A DNA stretch of 44,649 bases from Ardenticatenaceae bacterium. Its GTDB lineage: Bacteria > Chloroflexota > Anaerolineae > Promineifilales > Promineifilaceae. Under the pieces are notes generated by a model that did not search any database, was not told the origin of the DNA, and saw nothing but the letters and a program-made list of their open reading frames with translations. Both the position numbers and the translations under genes were made by a program. The stretch spans positions 1-44,649 of the forward strand of contig JALUPA010000754.1 of the NCBI GenBank assembly GCA_027054335.1. Direction: 5' to 3'. Numbering within the stretch: the first letter of the stretch is position 1; every line of letters starts with the position of its first letter. This document shows positions 16,855 to 26,723 of the stretch, in pieces.

Positions 16855-18642
16855 ATGAGCAAATTGACAGAAAGCGACATTCAGGCAAGGGCCAGCGGGC
16901 AATCGTATGATCGGGGCCGCCGGTATTATGACAACGGCTGCGTGCTGGACGTAACGCGGCGGGGGAACGCAGTCACGGCCGCCGTGGAAGGCAGCCAATA
17001 TGAACCATACCAGGTGGAAGTAATACTAAAGGAAGACGGCGGCATCGCCCGCGCTTACTGCGACTGCCCTTACGACTGGGGCGGCGACTGCAAGCACATT
17101 GTCGCCGTTTTGCTGACGCTGGTTCACGAGCCAGAAGAGGTGCAAGAGAAGCCGGAACTGGAAGAACTGCTGGTCGGCCTGAATGAGACGCAGCTGCGAC
17201 AGCTGCTCCTCAATACAGCTTCCCGCGAACCAAAAATAGTTGACATAATCGAAAAAGAAGCCGGGAAATTGGCTAAGGATGGGGCGGATACGGCCGTATC
17301 CCCCAAACCGCCGGCCGTAGACGTCAGCGCCACCCGCCGAGCCATCCGGGCCGCCTGGCGCAGCGCCGGCCGGAGCGGCGGCGGGTACAGCGGCGGCTAT
17401 TACGATGAGTACGACGGCATGGAAATTTTCGGCCACGAAATTTTTGGTGACGATCTGGCCAAGGTGGAAGAGTTGCTGGACGCGGAAGACCCGGATACGG
17501 CCGTAGAACTGATTACGGCCGTCATTGAAGAATGGGCTGAAGGAATTGAAGATTTAGACGAATGGGTGTACGAATACAATGAAGAGGCGCTGGCCCAAGA
17601 CACCCACGATTTGGCCGTAGCTCTGGCGGAAGCGCTGTTAAGCCTGGATTTGCCGCCGGAGGAGCGGGAAGATTGGCTGGATCAGATTGAGGGATGGGAC
17701 GAGTATTTGGGTGGCGGGATGGATGCGGCGGTTACGGCCGTCACCCAATGGTGGAATTATCCGCCCCTGGTCAAAGCCATGGCCGGGCACATCACCAACA
17801 AAGGCGCGTGGGAGGAAGAAGCCCTCTGGTACGCCGACGATCTGGCCCGCGCCCGTTTGCGCATCCTGGAACGGCAGGGCCGGCAAGAAGAGTACATCAA
17901 CCTGGCCGAGGCGGAAGGGCAGACGCTCCCGGCCATAAAAATGAAGATTCGTGTCGGCCGCATCAAGGAAGCCACAGAAAACGCCCAGAACTATCTAAAC
18001 ACCCCCGCCGAGATACTGGAAGTGGCGCAAACATTGACCGAAATGAACGAACAAGAAAAGGCATTGGCCCTGGCCCAACACGGCCTGAAAATGCCCCGCA
18101 AGGAAGGCAAAACAGACCTGGCTCAATGGCTGCGGCAGCAGGCGGAAGAAATGAACCGGCCGGAACTAGCGCTGGAAGCGGCTCAGGCTGCTTTCACCAG
18201 CGGCTACACCCTGGACGATTATCTGGAAGTCAAACGTCTGGCGGGCGACCGGTGGCCGCAAATCAAACCCAAAATGCTGGAAAGCCTGGAATCAGCCTGG
18301 TCAACGCCCCAGGTTAACGTCTATCTGCACGAAAATATGCTCAGGGAAGCGATGCAGGTTGTCGATCACTCCCCTTACAGCGGCGACATGGAACGGGTAG
18401 CGGCAGCGGTCAAAGATCAGTATCCTGACTGGGCCATCCAAAAGTACAAGGCGCGGGGAGAAGCGATTATGGACGCGGGCAAGGCGAAGTATTACGATAC
18501 GGCCGTATCCTGGCTGGCCAAAGCGCGTGACGTGTACCGGGAACACGGCCGTGATGCTGAATGGCAGGCTTATCTGGACAGTGTGCTGGAAAAACACCAG
18601 CGCAAATACAAACTGGTTCCCCTGCTGCGGCAGATACGGTAA
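16855..18642 (+). CDS. SWIM zinc-finger protein with helical repeat C-terminus
   Basis: SWIM motif YCDCPYDWGGDCKHIVAVLLTL (CxC...CxH); long TPR/HEAT-like helical remainder. Confidence 0.88.
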   Translation: MSKLTESDIQARASGQSYDRGRRYYDNGCVLDVTRRGNAVTAAVEGSQYEPYQVEVILKEDGGIARAYCDCPYDWGGDCKHIVAVLLTLVHEPEEVQEKPELEELLVGLNETQLRQLLLNTASREPKIVDIIEKEAGKLAKDGADTAVSPKPPAVDVSATRRAIRAAWRSAGRSGGGYSGGYYDEYDGMEIFGHEIFGDDLAKVEELLDAEDPDTAVELITAVIEEWAEGIEDLDEWVYEYNEEALAQDTHDLAVALAEALLSLDLPPEEREDWLDQIEGWDEYLGGGMDAAVTAVTQWWNYPPLVKAMAGHITNKGAWEEEALWYADDLARARLRILERQGRQEEYINLAEAEGQTLPAIKMKIRVGRIKEATENAQNYLNTPAEILEVAQTLTEMNEQEKALALAQHGLKMPRKEGKTDLAQWLRQQAEEMNRPELALEAAQAAFTSGYTLDDYLEVKRLAGDRWPQIKPKMLESLESAWSTPQVNVYLHENMLREAMQVVDHSPYSGDMERVAAAVKDQYPDWAIQKYKARGEAIMDAGKAKYYDTAVSWLAKARDVYREHGRDAEWQAYLDSVLEKHQRKYKLVPLLRQIR

Positions 18643-18762
18643 AGCGTTACAGAGTGACCAGGGGAGTAAGCAACAAAGTGAAACGCCTGCCGCTCTGCCG
18701 CCTCGCTCCAAAATATGCTATACTGAAACCAGCTACCAGCCACTATAAAAAAGGAAACACCT

Positions 18763-19365
18763 ATGGCCGCATTAACCTTACCGGAAACAGAAACCAAAAT
18801 CTACCAATGGCCCCGGCAGGGAGAATGGACGTATGAAGATTACCGCCGCTTGCCGGATGACCGCTTCCGTTACGAGATCATAGGAGGGAATTTATACATG
18901 AGTCCGGCGCCGCGCACCAAACACCAATTGACGTTATTTGAATTGGCTATGGCTTTAAGCAATTTTGCCCAAAAACACAAAGCCGGACAGGTTCTCATCG
19001 CGCCCATTGACGTGATTCTGCCCGACCTGGCCAGCCCGGTGCAGCCGGACATCCTGTTTATTGCCAAAGAGCGGCTGAATATCGTGCAGGAACAATTTAT
19101 TGACGGCGCGCCGGATTTGATTGTGGAAGTGCTGTCGCCGAGAAACCTGCGGCATGACCGGCACACCAAATTCCAGTTATACGCCGCAGCGGGGGTCAAA
19201 GAGTACTGGATTGCCGACCCGGACGCCCGCGCGGTGGACGTGTACGTGCCGCGAGGCAACGCTTACGTGCCGCTGGGCCATTTTGCCCTGGACGGCGCCA
19301 TCCAGTCGGAACTGTTCCCCGAATTGCGTATCCCCGTAAAAGACATTTTTCCGTTTGAGATTTGA
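18763..19365 (+). CDS. Uma2 family endonuclease (DUF820-like)
   Basis: WTYEDYRRLPDD-RYEIIGG...VQPDILFI...PDLIVEVLSPRN...KFQLYAAAGVKEYWIADP. Confidence 0.92.
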   Translation: MAALTLPETETKIYQWPRQGEWTYEDYRRLPDDRFRYEIIGGNLYMSPAPRTKHQLTLFELAMALSNFAQKHKAGQVLIAPIDVILPDLASPVQPDILFIAKERLNIVQEQFIDGAPDLIVEVLSPRNLRHDRHTKFQLYAAAGVKEYWIADPDARAVDVYVPRGNAYVPLGHFALDGAIQSELFPELRIPVKDIFPFEI

Positions 19366-19371
19366 CGACTT

Positions 19372-19411
19372 ATTGCGTATTGCGTAGGAGGAAAGGATAC
19401 GCAATACGCAA
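19372..19411. repeat. Heptamer inverted repeat (attgcgtattgcgta/tacgcaatacgcaa)
   Basis: attgcgtattgcgtaggaggaaaggatacgcaatacgcaa. Confidence 0.85.
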
Positions 19412-19426
19412 CACGCATCACGTCCC

Positions 19427-19987
19427 ATGTCCCCCATTTACACTATTGGCTACGGCGTGCGGGAGATGGACGCCTTTATTGCCGTACTCAAATCCCGTAA
19501 CATTGCCTGGCTGATTGATGTACGCTCACGGCCGTATTCCCGTTACAAACCAGACTTTTCCCGCCAGGCGCTGGCCGAACATCTAAAAAAAGTAGGCATC
19601 CGGTACGTGTTCATGGGGGATACGCTGGGCGGGCAGCCGGAATCGCTGGATTGTTACACAGACGGCAAAGTAGATTACGAAAAAGTGCGGCGGCAGCCAT
19701 TTTATCAGGCAGGCATCGGCCGTTTGCAAAAAGCGCACAGCCAAAACCTGCCCGTCATTCTGATGTGCAGCGAAGGGAAGCCGGAAATGTGCCATCGCAG
19801 CAAACTGATCGGCGAAACGTTGGCAGAAATGGGCATTGAAGTACAGCACATTGACGAAAAAGACCAGTTAATCACCCAGGAAGATGTGATTTTACGCCTG
19901 CACAAAGGGCAGCCCAGCCTGTTTGACGATTTTTTCAGTTACACCTCACGCAAACGTTATGTCAATGATGATGAGGGAGCAGAATGA
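19427..19987 (+). CDS. DUF488 family protein (first of pair)
   Basis: MSPIYTIGYGVREMDAFIAVLKSRNIAWLIDVRSRPYSRY...LMCSEGKPEMCHRSKLIGETL. Confidence 0.92.
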   Translation: MSPIYTIGYGVREMDAFIAVLKSRNIAWLIDVRSRPYSRYKPDFSRQALAEHLKKVGIRYVFMGDTLGGQPESLDCYTDGKVDYEKVRRQPFYQAGIGRLQKAHSQNLPVILMCSEGKPEMCHRSKLIGETLAEMGIEVQHIDEKDQLITQEDVILRLHKGQPSLFDDFFSYTSRKRYVNDDEGAE

Positions 19988-20469
19988 TTAAAATTGTTAC
20001 TATCGGCGTTTATGGCTCTACTGAAGAGCAATTTTTTCAGGCGCTGCAAGAAGCGGGGGTAGACACGTTTTGCGACATCCGGCAGCGGCGCGGCGTGCGC
20101 GGGGCTAAATATGCCTTTGTGAATAGCAAGCGATTGCAAGCGCGGCTGGCGGAGATGGGCATCCATTACCTGCACCGGAAGGATTTGGCCCCGACAACGG
20201 CCGTGCGCCAACGCCAAAAAGAGGCAGACAAAGCCAGCAAAACGGCCAAACGGCAGCGCGTCACCCTGGGACAAGCGTTCATTGACGCCTACGAAGCGGA
20301 AATATTGGCCGATTTTGACCCGCAATCCCTTTTGGATGATTTGGAACCAGACACTCAGGTAGTGGCCCTCTTTTGTGTGGAGCGGGAACCGGACGCCTGC
20401 CATCGTTCCCTGGTTGCCGCCAAATTACAGCGGGAATTGGAGGTTGAAGTGGAGCATATCACGCCATGA
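19984..20469 (+). CDS. DUF488-like protein (second of pair)
   Basis: VTIGVYGSTEEQFFQALQEAGVDTFCDIRQRRGVRG...LFCVEREPDACHRSLVAAKL; ATGA overlaps on both sides. Confidence 0.88.
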   Translation: MIKIVTIGVYGSTEEQFFQALQEAGVDTFCDIRQRRGVRGAKYAFVNSKRLQARLAEMGIHYLHRKDLAPTTAVRQRQKEADKASKTAKRQRVTLGQAFIDAYEAEILADFDPQSLLDDLEPDTQVVALFCVEREPDACHRSLVAAKLQRELEVEVEHITP

Positions 20470-23357
20470 AAGTTGTCATTGTAGCCAAAACACGGATGGG
20501 GAGCGGGGCCTGTATCGGCGCGGTCACGTTTGACGGCCGTTCCTTGCGCCTCATCGCCCCGGACGCCGCCACCAACGATCATTTCAACCTGGAATACAAC
20601 GTCGGCGACGTGTGGGAAATTGAAGCCGAGCCTGATCCTGACATCATTCCGCCCCACACGGAAAACGTCATCGTGCGCGGCAAACGAAAACTGCCCCCCG
20701 TAGATGACATCATCGCCTTTATCGAATACCAGATGCCGCCCAAAGAAGGCGGGCTGGATGTACTGTACGAGGGAATGTTGAAAGAAGCCACTTCGGCCGG
20801 GGCCATGTTCATTGCCGAGCGTACCGGCATTCCGCCCCACAGCACCACCTTCTGGCGGCCGGACAAACCTCTCGTCCGCGACGACGACGCCAAACGCATC
20901 CGTTACCGCTACCCCACGCCGGACGACGGCCGTACTCTGACCTTCGTCGGTTTTCAGGAACCGCTAGACGAGATTCCGGCCGGTACATTACTGCGCGTTT
21001 CCCTGGCTCATTGGTGGCGGCCGTCAGATATGCCGGAGGGTGAACTGCGCTGCTATGTCCAACTATCTGGCTGGTATTTACCGGAAGAAAAAGAGATTGG
21101 AGATTGGGGATTGGAGATTGCGGACGATCCAATCTCCCAATCCCCCAATCCCCCAATCTCCCAATATCCCCTCGATATCCCCACCGCCCAATCCCTGTTG
21201 AAAAAGGTATTTGGCTACGACGAATTCCGCTCCTTACAGGCGAAGATCATCCAAAATGTGCTGGACAAGCGGGATTCGCTGGCGGTGATGCCCACGGGCA
21301 GCGGCAAATCGTTATGCTACCAATTGCCCGCGCTAATGTTTCCCGGCCTGACGGTGGTGGTGTCGCCGCTCATTTCCTTGATGGAGGATCAGGTGGCGCA
21401 GCTGCGAGAGGCGGGGGTGACGGCCGTTTACCTCAACAGCACCCTCTCCTACCAGGAATACCTTTATACAACCAACCAAATCAGAAGCGGAGCCGTCAAA
21501 CTGCTCTACGTCGCCCCGGAAACGCTGCTGCGTCCAGAAACACTCAACCTGCTGCAACAAATCCGCGTAGACTGCCTGACCATTGACGAAGCCCACTGCA
21601 TCTCCGAATGGGGCCACGATTTCCGTCCCGAATACCGCCAACTGGCCGACGTGCGCCGCCGCCTGCCTACGGCCGTTAGTCTCTCCGTTACCGCTACCGC
21701 CACCGGCCGGGTACGCCAGGACGTCAAAAGCTCTCTGGGCATTGCTGATGCGGATGAATTTGTGGCCAGTTTTGACCGGAAAAACCTGTTCCTGGCCGTC
21801 GAACCCAAATCCGGCGGCGTGCGGCAGTTGCTGGCCTTTCTGGAAGCGCACAAGGAGCAGGCTGGCATCGTTTATTGCGCCACGCGCAAGCAAGTGGACA
21901 ACCTGACGCAGCAACTGTCTAACCTGGGCTGGCCGGTTCTCCCCTACCATGCCGGCCTGGACGCCCAAACACGCCGCCAAAACCAGCGCCGCTTCAGCTA
22001 TGAAGAAGGCATTGTCATGGTGGCAACGATTGCTTTTGGCATGGGCATCAACAAATCCAACGTGCGCTTTATTGTGCATTACGATCTGCCCAAAAATCTG
22101 GAAAGCTATTACCAGCAAATCGGCCGGGCGGGGCGGGACGGGCTGCGGGCTGACTGCCTGCTCCTGTTCAGCTACGGGGACGTACAGAATATCAATTACT
22201 TCATCATGCAAGCTGCCCCCAGCCAGCAGGCGGGCGCCAGAGCGCGGCTGGAAGCGATGATCCGTTTTGCCGAGACAAATGTGTGCCGCCGACGGCCGTT
22301 GCTCGACTACTTCGGCGAAACATACCAGGCGGACAACTGCGACATGTGCGACAACTGCCAGGCAGAAGAAGAGGAACTGGCCGACCTGACCATCCCCGCG
22401 CAAAAATTCCTCTCCTGCGTCAAGCGCACCGGTGAATTTTACGGTACGTCACACATTATTGACGTACTGCGTGGCTCCCGCTCGCAAAAAGTGCGGCAAA
22501 AACGGCATGACCAGCTTTCTACCTATAATATCGGCGGCGAATTTTCCAAAAAGGAATGGCAGTATCTGGCGCGGCAGTTCATTCAACAAGGGCTGCTGGT
22601 ACAGGATATGCAGTATGGCAGCTTGAAACTAACGCCAAAAGCGTATGCCGTCTTCAAGGGAGAAAAGGTGCTGGGTGTGCTGCCACAGCGGGAAACGACC
22701 GTGACCTACCGCGAAGCAGAAACCGCTCACGACCCCGGCCTGTTTGCCTTACTGCGCCAGAAACGCACCGAACTGGCCTCTGCCGCCAACGTGCCACCTT
22801 ACGTCATCTTCTCTGACCGCTCTCTGGTGGAAATGGCCGCGTACTATCCCCAATCCCAGCAAAGCTTTGCCCAATTGTACGGCGTGGGACAAGCAAAATT
22901 GGAGAAATACACGGCTGAATTTTTGCCCGTTATCCGGGAATACTGCCGGGAACATGGCCTGGAGGAGAAGAAGAGGGCTACGGCCGTAGCCAGCACCCCA
23001 GCCCAACGCATCGCCCGCAGCACCGGGGGAAACCGCACTGTAGAAGTGGGCGAGGCGTTTAATGCCGGTCAATCCGTGCCGGAAATTGCCGGGGCGTATG
23101 GCGTGAAGGAACGGACGGTGTTGAATCATTTGTGGAAGTACGCGCAGGGGGGACGGCCGTTGCGCTCAGATAACCTGCTGGAACGCTCCCAACTGCCCCC
23201 GGAAACCCAACAGCGCGTCCTGGACGCCTTCGCCGAACTGGGCACCGACTTCCTGCGCCCCGTCTACGAGAGCTTAAACGAAACCGTCAGCTACGACGAA
23301 CTGCACCTTTTGCGGCTGTACGTTGTGGCAACTCAAAAAACCGGGCAGCCAGATTGA
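20466..23357 (+). CDS. RecQ-type helicase with extra N-terminal (dual-OB-like?) domain, HRDC and C-terminal helix-turn-helix
   Basis: [45 protein letters not shown], zinc cysteines [23 protein letters not shown]-like [26 protein letters not shown]; about 210-aa N-terminal extension [33 protein letters not shown]. Confidence 0.9.
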   Translation: MKVVIVAKTRMGSGACIGAVTFDGRSLRLIAPDAATNDHFNLEYNVGDVWEIEAEPDPDIIPPHTENVIVRGKRKLPPVDDIIAFIEYQMPPKEGGLDVLYEGMLKEATSAGAMFIAERTGIPPHSTTFWRPDKPLVRDDDAKRIRYRYPTPDDGRTLTFVGFQEPLDEIPAGTLLRVSLAHWWRPSDMPEGELRCYVQLSGWYLPEEKEIGDWGLEIADDPISQSPNPPISQYPLDIPTAQSLLKKVFGYDEFRSLQAKIIQNVLDKRDSLAVMPTGSGKSLCYQLPALMFPGLTVVVSPLISLMEDQVAQLREAGVTAVYLNSTLSYQEYLYTTNQIRSGAVKLLYVAPETLLRPETLNLLQQIRVDCLTIDEAHCISEWGHDFRPEYRQLADVRRRLPTAVSLSVTATATGRVRQDVKSSLGIADADEFVASFDRKNLFLAVEPKSGGVRQLLAFLEAHKEQAGIVYCATRKQVDNLTQQLSNLGWPVLPYHAGLDAQTRRQNQRRFSYEEGIVMVATIAFGMGINKSNVRFIVHYDLPKNLESYYQQIGRAGRDGLRADCLLLFSYGDVQNINYFIMQAAPSQQAGARARLEAMIRFAETNVCRRRPLLDYFGETYQADNCDMCDNCQAEEEELADLTIPAQKFLSCVKRTGEFYGTSHIIDVLRGSRSQKVRQKRHDQLSTYNIGGEFSKKEWQYLARQFIQQGLLVQDMQYGSLKLTPKAYAVFKGEKVLGVLPQRETTVTYREAETAHDPGLFALLRQKRTELASAANVPPYVIFSDRSLVEMAAYYPQSQQSFAQLYGVGQAKLEKYTAEFLPVIREYCREHGLEEKKRATAVASTPAQRIARSTGGNRTVEVGEAFNAGQSVPEIAGAYGVKERTVLNHLWKYAQGGRPLRSDNLLERSQLPPETQQRVLDAFAELGTDFLRPVYESLNETVSYDELHLLRLYVVATQKTGQPD
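21091..21172. repeat. Heptamer inverted repeat in frame within recQ
   Basis: aagagattggagattggggattggagattgcggacgatccaatctcccaatcccccaatcccccaatctcccaatatccc; encodes [26 protein letters not shown]. Confidence 0.88.
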
Positions 23358-23360
23358 CAA

Positions 23361-23379
23361 ATATCCCAAAACGGGATAT
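23361..23379. promoter_or_regulatory. Candidate C-box-like operator upstream of methyltransferase gene
   Basis: atatcccaaaacgggatat, palindromic; near-identical to the site upstream of the XRE gene. Confidence 0.6.
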
Positions 23380-23388
23380 TATCTCGCT

Positions 23389-24111
23389 ATGAAAGCCATT
23401 CAACCCCAACTCTTTTCTGAAAATCCCCCCGTTTCCCGGCGCGTTCAGGGCGGGGAACCGACAAGCAACCTGATTTTGTCTGCTTGCGTGGGGGGCAATG
23501 CGGACGTTTTTCCCCAAATATTGGCGCTACACGTTCCACCGGGTTCAGTGATAGCCGACGTAACGTATGGTAAAGGCGTATTCTGGCAAAAGGTGCCGCC
23601 GGGACAGTATATTATCAAAGCAACGGATATAGCCGACGGAATAGATTGCCGTCAGTTGCCATATGCTGATGAATCCATAGACTGCGTAGTACTTGACCCG
23701 CCGTATATGGAAGGATTTTATCGGAAGGAAAATTCCCAAAAGGCTGGTTCCGGTTCGCACACATCTTTCCGCAGCGCATATGCCAATGGAGATGAAGTAA
23801 ACAGGCAAACCCGAAAAAAAGGTACGGCAAAATGGCACGCCGCCGTTACCGACATGTATTTTCGCGCCGGCCGTGAAGCCTGGCGTGTTTTGAAAAAGAA
23901 AGGAACGCTAATTGTTAAATGCCAGGACGAGGTAAGCGGGGGCAAGCAATGGCTGACCCACGTGGAAATCATCAACGAATACGAAAAGTATGGTTTTTAC
24001 ACAAAGGATTTATTTGTGGTGGTAAGAAATAATCGCCCTAGCGTCAGCCGCCTGAAAAAGCAGGTTCACGCCAGAAAAAACCATTCTTATTTTTTGGTAT
24101 TCGTCAAATAA
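23389..24111 (+). CDS. DNA methyltransferase (type II R-M, N4/N6 amino-MTase type)
   Basis: [12 protein letters not shown] (DPPY motif IV), [33 protein letters not shown]. Confidence 0.85.
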   Translation: MKAIQPQLFSENPPVSRRVQGGEPTSNLILSACVGGNADVFPQILALHVPPGSVIADVTYGKGVFWQKVPPGQYIIKATDIADGIDCRQLPYADESIDCVVLDPPYMEGFYRKENSQKAGSGSHTSFRSAYANGDEVNRQTRKKGTAKWHAAVTDMYFRAGREAWRVLKKKGTLIVKCQDEVSGGKQWLTHVEIINEYEKYGFYTKDLFVVVRNNRPSVSRLKKQVHARKNHSYFLVFVK

Positions 24112-24724
24112 CCGGAACTGCCGGAGCAGAACCTTCTCCATTGGCAATCATTTCATCCAGTAAATCCTGAAGGTTGGCGTAAAAGGGACGTTCAGGCGGC
24201 CACATTACCGGTATCAAACTGGCTATCAAAAATCTTTTTTGCGTTTCAGAATAACCATGGTAGTTTGACGCGGGCAAATCACTGTTTCGGGCAAAAACAA
24301 ACCGCCATTCCCCCTCAAACGCATAACAATTCACCGCCAAAATATTAAACTCGCCACGCAGCAGTAACGTGGTGTTTAACGTTGAACCATCCGGCAAGGT
24401 AATTGTTCGTCTGTCACTGGCATCTACTTGCGCTTTGCCTGTCCATTGCTGTTTTTGAGCATTCCACTTAACGGTACTGGACTGGAGTGATTTTGACTCC
24501 AGACTAAATGCCTTGTTCCGGTACACAACGTACAGATCTCCTTTTTTCTTCCGATTGTGATCATCGAACTTCACGCTGAAAGAAACGCCGGGAATACTGG
24601 TAACAATTTCTCGAAGTTTCAGCTCGGCAACATAACCAAGCAGCATACCGCGCAGGCTGGGGTTTTCTGCCAGCAGTTTTGTCAACTGTTCAGGTGTAAT
24701 TTCCCATTCTTCGAGAATGTTCAA
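24104..24724 (-). CDS. Putative type II restriction endonuclease (PD-(D/E)XK-like)
   Basis: [22 protein letters not shown] fits D-x(n)-ExK; convergent to the MTase and adjacent to an XRE regulator. Confidence 0.72.
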   Translation of the reverse strand: MNILEEWEITPEQLTKLLAENPSLRGMLLGYVAELKLREIVTSIPGVSFSVKFDDHNRKKKGDLYVVYRNKAFSLESKSLQSSTVKWNAQKQQWTGKAQVDASDRRTITLPDGSTLNTTLLLRGEFNILAVNCYAFEGEWRFVFARNSDLPASNYHGYSETQKRFLIASLIPVMWPPERPFYANLQDLLDEMIANGEGSAPAVPVI

Positions 24725-24975
24725 ACGCCATCCTCCACAACTGTTTCCTGAAAATCGCGGACGAATTTAACCGGGTCTATGCCCAAGGCCGCCGCTATTT
24801 CCATAAATTCGATCAAATCTATCCGCCGCTCGCCATTCTCGTATTTGGAAACGAAAGATTGCGGCCGCCCTAATTTTTCAGCAAGCTGCGACTGGGTAAC
24901 ACCTTGCTGCCGGCGTTTTTCTATGATTAAATGGCAAAATCTTTTATACTTGGGGTTGTGAGTTGAAGATATCAT
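24721..24975 (-). CDS. XRE-family HTH, R-M controller (C) protein candidate
   Basis: LIIEKRRQQGVTQSQLAEKLGRPQSFVSKYENGERRIDLIEFMEIAAALGID; 4-nt overlap with the REase ORF. Confidence 0.88.
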   Translation of the reverse strand: MISSTHNPKYKRFCHLIIEKRRQQGVTQSQLAEKLGRPQSFVSKYENGERRIDLIEFMEIAAALGIDPVKFVRDFQETVVEDGV

Positions 24976-25000
24976 AGCATTACCTGCCGATACTATTGTA

Positions 25001-25033
25001 ATATCCCAACATCGAATATCCCAAAAGGGGATA
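25001..25033. promoter_or_regulatory. Candidate C-box operator (half-site plus full palindrome) upstream of XRE gene and ATP-grasp gene
   Basis: atatcccaacatcgaatatcccaaaaggggata. Confidence 0.6.
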
Positions 25034-25035
25034 AA

Positions 25036-26307
25036 ATGCTCAATGTAAATCAAAACAATTTGCCTAAACGGGTTTTGCTGCTCACCACAGCCCATTCGTA
25101 CCGGGGCGAGGCGTTTTTGCAAGCTGCCAAATCATTGGAGATTGAGGTCATTCAGGCGGTGGATATGCCGCCGGGGCTGGCTCAACCCGCGCCGAAGATT
25201 TTGCCCGTCACGTTTAACCAGCCGGATGAGGCAGTGGCGGCGATTGTAGATTTTGCGGAAACACGGCCGTTAACCGCCATTCTTTCTGTGGATGACAGCG
25301 GCGCCCTGATTGCGGCGCGGGCGGCACAGGCGTTGGGGCTGCCGCACAATGCTCCAGCAGCGGCGCAGGCGGCCCGCGACAAGTACATCATGCGGCAAAT
25401 GCTGGCGGCGGGAGGCGCGGCTGTGCCTCTATTCCATAATTTTTCTGTAGATGAGACGATGGAACGGGTAACGACCATTGTCCGGCAAGAAATCGGCTGC
25501 CCCTGCGTCGTCAAGCCGCGCACGCTTAATGGTAGCCGGGGCGTGATTCGGGCGGATGATGAGGGGGAACTGGTTACGGCCGTCGCCCGCCTGCGCCAAC
25601 TGCTGCAATCCTTTGGCGGAGAGGCGTATCTGGTGGAGCAGTTTATACCAGGGTTTGAAGTAGCGCTGGAAGGAGTGTTGGCTAACGGCCGTCTCCACGT
25701 TCTGGCCCTGTTCGACAAGCCCGATCCGCTGGACGGCCCTTATTTTGAAGAAACGATCTACGTCACCCCGTCCCGCCTGCCCGCAGAAATACAGCAAGCC
25801 ATTGCAGAGATGGCTGAGCGGGGTGCGCGTGCTTTAGGGCTACAAACTGGTTCCGTTCACGCCGAGCTGCGGGTAAATGGAGCTGGCCCCTGGATTGTGG
25901 AGGTGAACGGCCGTTCCATTGGCGGCCTTTGCTCCCGCACTCTGCGTTTTGAGATGAATATGTCGCTGGAAGAACTGCTGCTGCGGCAGGCGTGCGGCCT
26001 GGATGTGAGCGGCTTACAGCGGGAAGAAAAGGCCAGCGGCGTGATGATGATCCCCATCCCCCAGACCGGTATTTTGCGCAGTTATGACGGCGTAGAAGCC
26101 GCCCGGCAGATTCCCCACATTGACGACGTCGTTATCACTGCGCCACTAAACCAGCACATCCGTCCCCTGCCAGAGGGAGAAAGCTATTTGGGATTCATTT
26201 TTGCTTCCGGGAAAACACCGGATGAGGTAGAGACAGCGCTGCGGCAGGCGCACGGCCGTCTCCATTTTCAGATTGACGAGGAAATTCCAGTTTTCAGTGT
26301 TCAGTAA
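25036..26307 (+). CDS. ATP-grasp domain ligase
   Basis: PCVVKPRTLNGSRGVIRADDEGELV, YLVEQFIPGFEVALEGV, VHAELRVNGAGPWIVEVNGRSIGG. Confidence 0.85.
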   Translation: MLNVNQNNLPKRVLLLTTAHSYRGEAFLQAAKSLEIEVIQAVDMPPGLAQPAPKILPVTFNQPDEAVAAIVDFAETRPLTAILSVDDSGALIAARAAQALGLPHNAPAAAQAARDKYIMRQMLAAGGAAVPLFHNFSVDETMERVTTIVRQEIGCPCVVKPRTLNGSRGVIRADDEGELVTAVARLRQLLQSFGGEAYLVEQFIPGFEVALEGVLANGRLHVLALFDKPDPLDGPYFEETIYVTPSRLPAEIQQAIAEMAERGARALGLQTGSVHAELRVNGAGPWIVEVNGRSIGGLCSRTLRFEMNMSLEELLLRQACGLDVSGLQREEKASGVMMIPIPQTGILRSYDGVEAARQIPHIDDVVITAPLNQHIRPLPEGESYLGFIFASGKTPDEVETALRQAHGRLHFQIDEEIPVFSVQ

Positions 26308-26359
26308 TCAGTATTCAGCGCGTGACTGCACACTGAAAACTGAAAACTGCGCACTGAAA
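26290..26359. repeat. Compact heptamer inverted repeat (cagtgtt family), overlapping the 3' end of the ATP-grasp CDS
   Basis: gttttcagtgttcagtaatcagtattcagcgcgtgactgcacactgaaaactgaaaactgcgcactgaaa. Confidence 0.85.
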
Positions 26360-26665
26360 TTACTTCTTCCGCGGCGCACTGGGCGGCGGCGTCCAATCTT
26401 CCGGCATTTGCGCTCCTTCGCCGAAGAAGAACGTTTCCATTTGCTCAAAAAGGAATTCCTGCGCCCGCGGATCGGCCATATTCAAATTATAATGATTGAT
26501 GAGAATGGTAGATTGTTCCTGCCACAACTCCCAGCCCATTGCCGAAACTTCATTATAAATACGCTGCCCTAGATCACCGGGGAAAGGCGGCTGATCCAAT
26601 GCTTCCATTTCCCGGCCAAATTTAACACAATCTACAACCCAGATAGTCTTTTGTCTTCTTGCCAT
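26360..26665 (-). CDS. yggX: Probable Fe(2+)-trafficking protein YggX
   Basis: VDCVKFGREMEALDQPPFPGDLGQRIYNEVSAMGWELWQEQSTILINHYNLNMADPRAQEFLFEQMETFFFGE. Confidence 0.9.
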   Translation of the reverse strand: MARRQKTIWVVDCVKFGREMEALDQPPFPGDLGQRIYNEVSAMGWELWQEQSTILINHYNLNMADPRAQEFLFEQMETFFFGEGAQMPEDWTPPPSAPRKK

Positions 26666-26723
26666 GTCTGCCTCGTTTTTCGGAGAGATAAATCAGGTTT
26701 GGTTATACTTCTAAGGGGATTAT

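Noticed and set aside
21333-22403. 356-aa minus-strand ORF opposite recQ
   Set aside because: Antisense shadow; the recQ frame is unambiguous.
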